Origin: Aquimarina sp.
Lineage (GTDB): Bacteria > Bacteroidota > Bacteroidia > Flavobacteriales > Flavobacteriaceae
Assembly (NCBI GenBank): GCA_011524575.1
Contig: WTKB01000221.1
Coordinates: forward strand, 1-6,696
Direction: 5' to 3'
Length of the DNA: 6,696 bases
Below, one piece after another: positions 1-4,943 of this stretch. The notes under the pieces were generated by a model, which searched no databases, had not been told where the DNA came from, and saw only the letters and a program-made list of their open reading frames with translations. Each line of letters starts with the position of its first letter. Within the stretch, counting starts at the first letter, position 1. The position numbers were made by a program, and so were the translations under genes.

Positions 1-124
1 AAAGTTTAAGGTTTTGGTTTACTTTTAAATGATGCACATATCGAGATATGTAAATTTTTTTAAAGTGATCCAAGTTCTTAAAATTTTGGATTACAGGAAG
101 TAGTGAGTTGAAACAAGCTCTTAG
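1..124 (-). repeat. Dispersed MITE-like repeat, copy 1 (cut by window edge)
   Basis: The reverse complement of this stretch matches 4781-4905 at about 85% identity by hand alignment, with roughly 17 substitutions and one single-base gap. This copy is therefore inverted relative to the full copy at 4781-4943. Its terminal motif is GTTGAAACAAGCTCTTAG at 107-124, a variant of the GTTTAAAC-containing end seen elsewhere. The other end, about 35 bases, lies outside the window. A TCGA-centred near-palindrome around 36-51 corresponds to the middle of the element. It holds no convincing open reading frame and lies downstream of rsmI, so it would be transcribed as part of that gene's 3' region. Conserved sequence is not limited to the ends, which argues for a mobile or structural element and not a chance terminator. 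No transposase is visible. Confidence 0.8.
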
Positions 125-180
125 TCTTTGAGACTACTACAGAATAAATTAGAGTATTTCAAAGACCAATTGGTATTACT
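124..180 (+). repeat. Short palindrome-centred repeat, copy 1
   Basis: This stretch abuts the first MITE-like copy. It contains GTCTTTGA (124-131) and its reverse complement TCAAAGAC (159-166), so it could form an 8-bp stem with a 27-base loop. It ends in the perfect palindrome ACCAATTGGT (165-174). The first 43 bases align without gaps to 949-991 on the other side of rsmI at about 29 of 43 identical positions, most differences being transitions. The block ATTTCAAAGAC plus palindrome recurs at 1133-1151, and inverted at 941-959. It lies just downstream of the rsmI stop codon. There is no T-run after the stem, so it is not a classical terminator. Confidence 0.55.
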
Positions 181-181
181 T

Positions 182-853
182 TTACACCTTTCCTGAAACC
201 ACAATTACAATTTCTCCTTTAGGTGGTTTTTGGGTGTAATATTCCAATACTTCTTTGGCGGTACCACGCTTGGTTTCTTCATAGAGCTTTGTGAGTTCCC
301 TGCTTACCGAAACCTTTCGGTCTTCTCCAAAATAAGAGCAAATATCTCTTAAAGTACGTTGCAAACGGTGTGGAGATTCATAGAAAACTAAAGTTCTTTG
401 TTGCTTACAAAGTTCTAAAAAACGGGTTTGACGTCCTTTTTTAACAGGTAAGAATCCTTCGAAGATAAATTTATCGTTGGGTAAACCACTATTTACTAGT
501 GCGGGTACAAAAGCTGTAGCACCTGGTAAACATTCAATAGCAATATCAGCTTCTATAAGAGCACGAGTTAGTAAAAACCCAGGGTCAGAAATTGCAGGAG
601 TTCCAGCATCTGTTATCAAAGCAAATGTCTCCCCAGAGGATAAACGTTCTACGATTCCTTTAACTTGTTTATGTTCGTTATGCATATGGTAACTTTGCAT
701 AGGTGTTGAAATCTCAAAATGTTTTAACAATTTACCGCTAGTTCGTGTATCTTCTGCTAAAATTAAAGAAACAGACTTTAAAACTTCTATAGCTCTAAAT
801 GTCATGTCTTTTAAGTTTCCGATAGGTGTAGGAACTACATATAGCTTCCCCAT
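182..853 (-). CDS. rsmI: 16S rRNA (cytidine(1402)-2'-O)-methyltransferase RsmI
   Basis: RsmI uses S-adenosylmethionine to 2'-O-methylate C1402 of 16S rRNA in the decoding centre of the 30S subunit; it is cytoplasmic. The 223-residue product carries the family signatures in order: TPIGNLKDMTFRA near the N terminus (9-21), AEDTRTS (33-39), TDAGTPAISDPG (81-92), PGATA (110-114), FYESPHR (157-163) and a C-terminal KGEIVIVVSG (212-221). All belong to the tetrapyrrole-methylase fold used by this family. It is about 60 residues shorter than E. coli RsmI because it stops after the methylase fold and lacks the small C-terminal domain; this short form is usual in Bacteroidota. The ATG at 851-853 starts directly in the conserved MGKLYVVPTPIGN sequence, so the start is secure. 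No Shine-Dalgarno sequence is evident. The gene is divergent from comM across a 370-base spacer, and repeats flank it on both sides. Confidence 0.96.
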   Translation of the reverse strand: MGKLYVVPTPIGNLKDMTFRAIEVLKSVSLILAEDTRTSGKLLKHFEISTPMQSYHMHNEHKQVKGIVERLSSGETFALITDAGTPAISDPGFLLTRALIEADIAIECLPGATAFVPALVNSGLPNDKFIFEGFLPVKKGRQTRFLELCKQQRTLVFYESPHRLQRTLRDICSYFGEDRKVSVSRELTKLYEETKRGTAKEVLEYYTQKPPKGEIVIVVSGKV

Positions 854-871
854 ATTATTTATAATTATTTC

Positions 872-885
872 ATACCAATTGGTAT
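872..885. promoter_or_regulatory. Perfect 14-bp palindrome in the rsmI leader
   Basis: ATACCAATTGGTAT is a perfect palindrome 18 bases upstream of the rsmI start codon and downstream of the candidate -7 box. Its position would suit an operator or a leader structure. However, its core ACCAATTGGT also occurs at 165-174, and a sister form ACTAATTAGT at 1142-1151, both inside repeats. It may therefore simply be a repeat remnant. No known regulator site was recognised. Confidence 0.35.
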
Positions 886-903
886 CATTAGTTTTCTAAA
901 AGT

Positions 904-911
904 CAAAGATA
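904..911 (-). promoter_or_regulatory. Candidate rsmI promoter -7 box
   Basis: On the minus strand this reads TATCTTTG, a full match to the Bacteroidota -7 consensus TAnnTTTG. It would place transcription start near 895-900 and give a leader of roughly 45 bases that includes the 14-bp palindrome. No clear TTG -33 element is found at the expected distance upstream, so the call rests on one box and position. Confidence 0.4.
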
Positions 912-940
912 CTGATATGTGTTTTTAGATGAGGTCTTGT

Positions 941-991
941 GCCTATTGGTCTTTGAAATTGCTATGAAATAAATTGAGGTATTTTTCTGAT
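941..991 (+). repeat. Short palindrome-centred repeat, decayed copy 2
   Basis: Positions 949-991 align without gaps to 124-166, with shared blocks GTCTTTGA, AATAAATT and GTATTT. At its left edge 941-950 reads GCCTATTGGT, 8 of 10 matching the ACCAATTGGT core. Read on the minus strand, 941-959 gives ATTTCAAAGACC followed by the core, the same order as at 156-174 and 1133-1151. Together with 124-180 it brackets rsmI. Confidence 0.45.
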
Positions 992-1078
992 AAAGTACAA
1001 AGTGAAAATAAACGATTCTTAGATTCAACAAATAAATACGACTTTAGTAAAAAAACTCAAGGCTTTTGAATTTTTGAC

Positions 1079-1127
1079 CTAGAACTTGTTTAAACTCACT
1101 ACTTCTTGTAATTCAAAATTTTAAGAA
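1079..1127 (+). repeat. MITE-like repeat, left-end fragment (copy 3)
   Basis: This stretch matches the first roughly 50 bases of the full element at 4781-4829, including GTTTAAAC (1088-1095), then CTCACTACTTCTTGTAAT and AAAATTTTAAGAA. Similarity stops abruptly at about 1127, where the palindrome block begins. It is a truncated copy in the same orientation as the full element. It lies in the divergent spacer about 50 bases upstream of the comM promoter candidates. Confidence 0.7.
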
Positions 1128-1132
1128 TAGCG

Positions 1133-1151
1133 ATTTCAAAGACTAATTAGT
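1133..1151 (+). repeat. Palindrome block ATTTCAAAGAC + ACTAATTAGT, copy 3
   Basis: ATTTCAAAGAC (1133-1143) is identical to 156-166. The palindrome that overlaps its end, ACTAATTAGT (1142-1151), corresponds to ACCAATTGGT at 165-174 but carries a matched change on both arms (CC/GG to CT/AG), so palindromic symmetry is retained. It directly follows the truncated MITE-like fragment. Confidence 0.5.
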
Positions 1152-1179
1152 TTATAAGTTATGAAAATAAGATAAACGG

Positions 1180-1196
1180 TAATTTTGGTATATTTG
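1180..1196 (+). promoter_or_regulatory. Candidate comM promoter, two tandem -7 boxes
   Basis: Two full matches to the Bacteroidota -7 consensus TAnnTTTG occur back to back: TAATTTTG at 1180-1187 and TATATTTG at 1189-1196. Either would put transcription start around 1193-1205 and give a leader of about 20-30 bases before the comM ATG at 1224. No TTG -33 element is visible at the usual spacing, which lowers confidence. The promoter would serve comM and probably radA. Confidence 0.45.
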
Positions 1197-1223
1197 GTAT
1201 AAATCATCTATGTACATTATTAT

Positions 1224-2765
1224 ATGTTAGTTAAAGTTTATGGGAGTGCTGTTTTTGGAGTATCAGCAACCACAATTGTTGTTGAGGTAAATATTGATAA
1301 AGGGGTTGGTTACCATTTGGTGGGATTACCTGATAATGCCATTCGTGAAAGTAGTTACCGTATTGCAGCTGCTTTAAAAAATGTAGGGTATAAAATGCCA
1401 GGTAAAAAAATTACTATAAATATGGCTCCTGCAGATTTACGTAAAGAAGGAGCAGCCTATGATTTAAGTATTGCTCTAGGAATTTTAACTGCAAGTGGTC
1501 AAATAAAAGCTCCTGATATTGACAAGTACTTGATTATGGGAGAACTTTCTTTAGATGGAAGTTTGCAACCTATAAAAGGAATTCTTCCCATTGCGATTAA
1601 AGCAAGAGAAGAAGGTTTTAAAGGTTTCATACTCCCTAAGCAAAATGCTAAAGAAGCAGGTATTGTAAATCAATTAGAGGTATATGGCGTAGAACATATA
1701 TCAGAAGTAATTGCTTTTTTCGATAAAGGTACTCCACTTACTGCTACAAAAATAGATACAAGAAAAGAGTTTAGTAAAGTCTTTGATAAATTTGATTTTG
1801 ATTTTGAGGATGTTAAAGGGCAAGAGAGTATTAAACGCTGTATGGAAATTGCAGCAGCAGGCGGACATAATATTATTTTGGTAGGTCCACCAGGTTCAGG
1901 AAAGACCATGCTTGCTAAAAGGCTTGCTTCTATTTTACCTCCTATGACATTAAAAGAATCTTTAGAAACCACAAAAATACATAGTGTTTCTGGCACATTT
2001 AAGAATAGTGAGCTAGGGCTACTTTCTAAAAGGCCTTTTAGAAGTCCGCATCATACCATTAGTGATGTAGCTTTAGTAGGTGGTGGTGGTTACCCTCAAC
2101 CTGGTGAAATTTCACTTGCTCATAATGGTGTATTGTTTTTGGATGAATTGCCAGAGTTTAAGCGATCTGTACTCGAAGTAATGCGTCAACCTTTAGAGGA
2201 TAGGGAAGTTACGATCTCTAGAGCTCGATTTACGGTGACCTATCCTTCTAGTTTTATGCTTGTAGCAAGTATGAACCCAAGTCCAGGAGGGTATTTTAAT
2301 GATCCTGATGCTCCAGTGAGTACTTCTCCACATGAGATGCAACGCTATTTAAGTAAAATTTCGGGTCCTTTACTAGATCGTATTGATATTCATATCGAAG
2401 TAACCCCAGTTCCTTTTGATAAATTGAGTGAAGAGAGAAAAGGAGAATCGAGTGCTGTGGTGAGAGAACGTGTTATAAAAGCAAGGCAATTACAAACTAA
2501 ACGTTTTGAAACTTATGAAAATCTTCATTATAATGCACAAATGAATGTGCGTCAAATTAGATCATTTTGTAAGCTTTCAGAAAAATCAAAAACCTTACTT
2601 AAAGGTGCTATGGAGCAACTTAATTTATCAGCAAGAGCGTATGATCGGATATTAAAAGTTTCTAGAACTATTGCGGATTTAGAAGGTAGTATAGAAATTA
2701 AAGACGAACACCTTACCGAAGCCATTCAATACCGTAGTTTAGATAGAGAAGGTTGGTTGGGGTAG
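1224..2765 (+). CDS. comM: YifB/ComM-family Mg chelatase-like AAA+ ATPase
   Basis: This is the ComM/YifB family. In naturally competent bacteria ComM is a hexameric helicase that promotes branch migration during integration of transforming DNA; the family is also common in species not known to be competent. The 513-residue protein has an N-terminal Lon-protease-like ChlI domain (about 1-165), then the AAA+ core with Walker A GPPGSGKT (221-228), Walker B GVLFLDE (302-308), sensor-type ASMNP (348-352) and [10 protein letters not shown] (381-390), and a C-terminal Mg-chelatase subdomain with [18 protein letters not shown] (469-486). The paired-cysteine motif that usually follows the MNP motif (NPCPCGY...C.C) is replaced by NPSPGGY (351-357) and VSTSP (365-369), with no cysteine left. 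The start fits the family N terminus [12 protein letters not shown]. The TAG stop lies inside a repeat fragment, yet the REGWLG ending looks normal. radA follows after 55 bases. Confidence 0.95.
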   Translation: MLVKVYGSAVFGVSATTIVVEVNIDKGVGYHLVGLPDNAIRESSYRIAAALKNVGYKMPGKKITINMAPADLRKEGAAYDLSIALGILTASGQIKAPDIDKYLIMGELSLDGSLQPIKGILPIAIKAREEGFKGFILPKQNAKEAGIVNQLEVYGVEHISEVIAFFDKGTPLTATKIDTRKEFSKVFDKFDFDFEDVKGQESIKRCMEIAAAGGHNIILVGPPGSGKTMLAKRLASILPPMTLKESLETTKIHSVSGTFKNSELGLLSKRPFRSPHHTISDVALVGGGGYPQPGEISLAHNGVLFLDELPEFKRSVLEVMRQPLEDREVTISRARFTVTYPSSFMLVASMNPSPGGYFNDPDAPVSTSPHEMQRYLSKISGPLLDRIDIHIEVTPVPFDKLSEERKGESSAVVRERVIKARQLQTKRFETYENLHYNAQMNVRQIRSFCKLSEKSKTLLKGAMEQLNLSARAYDRILKVSRTIADLEGSIEIKDEHLTEAIQYRSLDREGWLG

Positions 2766-2784
2766 TGAGTTTAAACAAGCTCTA
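2762..2784 (-). repeat. MITE-like repeat end fragment overlapping comM stop (copy 4)
   Basis: GTAGTGAGTTTAAACAAGCTCTA matches the terminal 23 bases of the large repeat in inverted orientation (compare 102-123 and the reverse complement of 1079-1102), including the GTTTAAAC palindrome at 2769-2776. It begins one base before the comM TAG stop codon (2763-2765), so the stop lies within it. Only the end of the element is present; the following sequence up to radA is plain AT-rich. Confidence 0.65.
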
Positions 2785-2820
2785 ATTAATTTAATTGAAA
2801 AAATAATTTAAAAGAAAACT

Positions 2821-4200
2821 ATGGCTAAAACAAAGACGGTTTTTTTTTGTCAAAACTGTGGTACATCCTACCCCAAATGGCAAGGGCAATGTCAAAGTTG
2901 TAAATCTTGGAATACTATTGTAGAAGAAGTTGTAGAAAAACCAACTTCAAATGAAGTGTGGAAAGCCACAAAGTCCTTAGATAATACTTCGACACACAAG
3001 ACTCCACTTTTATTATCAGATATAAAAATTGGAACAAAACAGTACCGACTGGATACTAAAAGTAGTGAATTTAACCGAGTGTTAGGTGGTGGTCTTGTAC
3101 CAGGCTCTATGATTCTTTTAGGCGGAGAACCAGGAATTGGAAAAAGTACACTTCTTTTACAAATATGCCTGAATTTACCCTTTAAAAGTTTATATGTTTC
3201 TGGAGAGGAAAGCATCGAACAAATAAAGATGAGAGCAGTAAGAATGCCTAAAAGTAGTTCGGATTTGTGCTATTTATACAGTGGAAATAAAACTCATGAT
3301 ATTTTTAAACAGATTACAAAAATTAAACCCGAGATCTTAATTATAGATTCTATACAAACACTATCTACGGATAGTATTGATGCTGCTCCAGGTAGTGTTT
3401 CTCAAATACGAGAGTGTACCAATGAGCTTTTATATTTTGCAAAAAAAACACATACCCCAGTACTTCTTATTGGTCATATTACAAAGGATGGACATTTAGC
3501 AGGGCCAAAGGTTTTAGAGCATCTTGTAGATACGGTGCTACAATTCGAAGGAGATCGTAACTTTGTTTATCGTATTTTACGCAGTCAAAAAAATCGTTTT
3601 GGTTCTACATCCGAATTAGGTATTTACCAAATGCAATCTAATGGTCTGGAAGAGGTGCACAATCCTAGTGAATTATTTTTATCTAAGAAAGATGAAGCAC
3701 ATAGTGGTACAACAGTAGCGACAATTATGGAGGGAATGCGTGCCATTCTTATCGAAATACAGGCTCTTGTAAGTTCGGCAGTTTATGGGACACCACAACG
3801 AAGCACAACGGGTTATTCCACAAAAAGATTAAATATGCTACTTGCAGTACTTGAAAAAAGAGCAGGTTTTAAATTAGGGGCTAAGGATGTATTTTTAAAT
3901 ATTACAGGAGGTATGGATACCGAAGATCCAGCTACTGATCTAGCTGTGATTGCAGCTATTTTATCTTCAAACGAAGATGAACCTATAGATGATAGTTTTT
4001 GTTTTGCTGCAGAAGTAGGACTAACAGGAGAAATCAGGCCAATAAGTAAGATTGAACAACGAATAAATGAAGCTCAAAAATTAGGTTTTACAAAAATGTT
4101 TATTTCTAAATATTCTAAGTTTAATGAGCAGAATTATCACATAGAACTTATAAAAATATCGAAAATAGAAGAGTTAATAAATGCTTTATTTGAAGTTTAA
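2821..4200 (+). CDS. radA: DNA repair and recombination protein RadA
   Basis: RadA (Sms) is a RecA-like hexameric ATPase that drives D-loop extension and branch migration in recombinational repair and, in competent bacteria, in transformation. The 459-residue product is of normal length and has all expected parts: an N-terminal four-cysteine zinc finger (C10, C13, C24, C27), a RecA-type ATPase core with Walker A GEPGIGKST (102-110) and Walker B ILIIDS (172-177), the RadA-specific KNRFG motif (257-261), and a C-terminal Lon-protease-like domain (about 290-459) containing GGMDTEDPATDLA (363-375) and GEIRPISK (403-410). The ATG opens directly into the zinc finger, so the start is secure. The gene is 55 bases after comM on the same strand, with no good promoter in the gap, suggesting co-transcription of two branch-migration motors. 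It converges with the Rrf2-family gene. It contains a T9 run at codons 7-9 and an A8 run at 3441-3448. Confidence 0.97.
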   Translation: MAKTKTVFFCQNCGTSYPKWQGQCQSCKSWNTIVEEVVEKPTSNEVWKATKSLDNTSTHKTPLLLSDIKIGTKQYRLDTKSSEFNRVLGGGLVPGSMILLGGEPGIGKSTLLLQICLNLPFKSLYVSGEESIEQIKMRAVRMPKSSSDLCYLYSGNKTHDIFKQITKIKPEILIIDSIQTLSTDSIDAAPGSVSQIRECTNELLYFAKKTHTPVLLIGHITKDGHLAGPKVLEHLVDTVLQFEGDRNFVYRILRSQKNRFGSTSELGIYQMQSNGLEEVHNPSELFLSKKDEAHSGTTVATIMEGMRAILIEIQALVSSAVYGTPQRSTTGYSTKRLNMLLAVLEKRAGFKLGAKDVFLNITGGMDTEDPATDLAVIAAILSSNEDEPIDDSFCFAAEVGLTGEIRPISKIEQRINEAQKLGFTKMFISKYSKFNEQNYHIELIKISKIEELINALFEV

Positions 4201-4264
4201 ATAGTTTTTGGATATATATTATCAATACTTCTAAATTTATACGAATAAGCATTCTTTGGTTTTT

Positions 4265-4684
4265 TTATTTGTCGGGATCTATAAAATCTTGAAGAGTGTT
4301 TTGTTCTAATATTTTTAAAGTATTATCTCTTAGTTTTAGCATTAGTTTGTGAGTAAGGCATTCTGTTTCACTAGGGCAATCTTCACATTTTTCGTAAAAG
4401 TTAAGGCTTACACATGCAAGCATAGCTATAGGTCCTTCTAAAGTGCGTATAATTTCAGAGAGTTTGATTTGTTTGGGGGGCTTTAGTAAATAATAGCCAC
4501 CTGTTTTTCCTTTTTTGGAAGTTAAAATATTTGCTTTTTTTAGGTCGAGTAAAATGGCTTCTAGGTATTTTTTAGAAATGTTTTCTTCTCTAGATATTTC
4601 ACTAATTGCAACGGGCTCTTTCATTTTCTTTTTCGCAATGTAAGCCATTGCTTTGAGTCCATATTTTGTTTTTTTAGATAGCAT
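4265..4684 (-). CDS. Rrf2-family transcriptional regulator, IscR-like Cys/His set
   Basis: This is a 139-residue DNA-binding protein of the Rrf2 family. The N terminus MLSKKTKYGLKAMAYIA is typical. A winged helix-turn-helix spans about residues 25-68, with recognition-helix region ISKKYLEAILLDLKKANIL and wing SKKGKTGGYYL (56-66), followed by the long dimerisation helix (LSEIIRTLEGP, 75-85). Cysteines at 91, 100, 103 and 109 and a histidine at 112 lie where family members bind an Fe-S cluster. The spacing C103-x5-C109-x2-H112 equals the C98-x5-C104-x2-H107 of E. coli IscR, and C91 would fill the role of IscR C92 with a longer loop. Fe-S binding is thus plausible but inferred. No isc, suf or cysteine genes are in view to identify the regulon, so no gene name is given. 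The start codon lies 26 bases from a strong hairpin that may terminate gltA or regulate this gene. Confidence 0.9.
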   Translation of the reverse strand: MLSKKTKYGLKAMAYIAKKKMKEPVAISEISREENISKKYLEAILLDLKKANILTSKKGKTGGYYLLKPPKQIKLSEIIRTLEGPIAMLACVSLNFYEKCEDCPSETECLTHKLMLKLRDNTLKILEQNTLQDFIDPDK

Positions 4685-4709
4685 TATGGATATAAAATAG
4701 TTGTATCAA

Positions 4710-4752
4710 AAAAGTGACCTATATCTTTATTAGTAAGGTATAGGTCACTTTT
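4710..4752 (-). terminator. Strong hairpin: probable gltA terminator upstream of the Rrf2 gene
   Basis: A 14-bp perfect inverted repeat (4710-4723 with 4739-4752, arms AAAAGTGACCTATA / TATAGGTCACTTTT) extends inward through one G-T pair and three further pairs to an 18-bp stem with a 7-base loop. On the minus strand the GTGACC...GGTCAC stem is followed by six T, the pattern of an intrinsic terminator for transcripts coming from gltA. The plus-strand side has only a shorter T-run. The hairpin ends 26 bases before the Rrf2-family start codon, so an alternative role as attenuator or as a regulator-binding palindrome is open. Confidence 0.75.
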
Positions 4753-4780
4753 ATTGAATATTTGTGTAATTAGAACGCTA

Positions 4781-4943
4781 CTAAGAGTTTGTTTAAACTC
4801 CCTACTTCCTGTAATCCAAAACTTTAAGAACTTGGATCATTTTTAAAGCGATTTATGTATCTCGATATACGCATTTTTTAAAAGTAACCCAAAACCTCAA
4901 ACTTATGAATTACAGTTTGCATTGCGTTTAAACAAGCTCTAAG
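4781..4943 (+). repeat. Full-length MITE-like repeat element with terminal inverted repeats
   Basis: The element is bounded by CTAAGAGTTTGTTTAAAC (4781-4798) and GTTTAAACAAGCTCTAAG (4926-4943), imperfect inverted repeats that each contain the palindrome GTTTAAAC. The symmetry continues inward: 4791-4835 paired against the reverse complement of 4889-4933 gives about 31 of 45 matches without gaps. The centre near 4853-4870 is also nearly palindromic around TCGA. Positions 4781-4905 match 1-124 inverted at about 85%. No open reading frame of note is present, so any movement would need a transposase in trans. The right end overlaps the gltA stop codon (4939-4941). No flanking target duplication was clear. 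Confidence 0.8.

Larger units (their letters stand above)
854..1223. other. Divergent rsmI-comM intergenic spacer
   Basis: This 370-base AT-rich spacer holds no gene that I can support. Read left to right it contains a 14-bp palindrome (872-885), an rsmI promoter candidate (904-911, minus), a decayed copy of the short repeat (941-991), featureless AT-rich sequence (992-1052), a possible right-end remnant of the large repeat (1053-1072), a left-end fragment of that repeat (1079-1127), a third copy of the palindrome block (1133-1151), and comM promoter candidates (1180-1196, plus). The pile-up of repeat pieces suggests repeated insertion and decay in a non-coding region. A small RNA cannot be excluded from sequence alone. 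Confidence 0.7.

Noticed and set aside
477..692. Open frame of 71 codons on the plus strand inside rsmI
   Set aside because: It is antisense to well-conserved rsmI motifs and has no recognisable protein features; it is a shadow frame.
1670..1996. Open frame of 108 codons on the minus strand inside comM
   Set aside because: It lies opposite the conserved Walker A region of comM; its composition follows from the complementary strand, with no family resemblance.
2892..3215. Open frame of 107 codons on the minus strand inside radA
   Set aside because: It is antisense to the radA zinc finger and ATPase core and has no independent support.
4179..4264. Possible terminator between convergent radA and the Rrf2-family gene
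   Set aside because: AATGCTTTATT at the end of radA can pair with AATAAGCATT at 4245-4254 with one bulge, and a T-rich stretch follows, but the stem is weak, AU-only in large part and separated by about 55 bases. I see no convincing terminator here.
4781..4943. CRISPR array, phage attachment site or insertion sequence
   Set aside because: The repeats are not regularly spaced direct repeats, there is no integrase or transposase, and the tRNA at the right edge has no duplicated fragment in the window.
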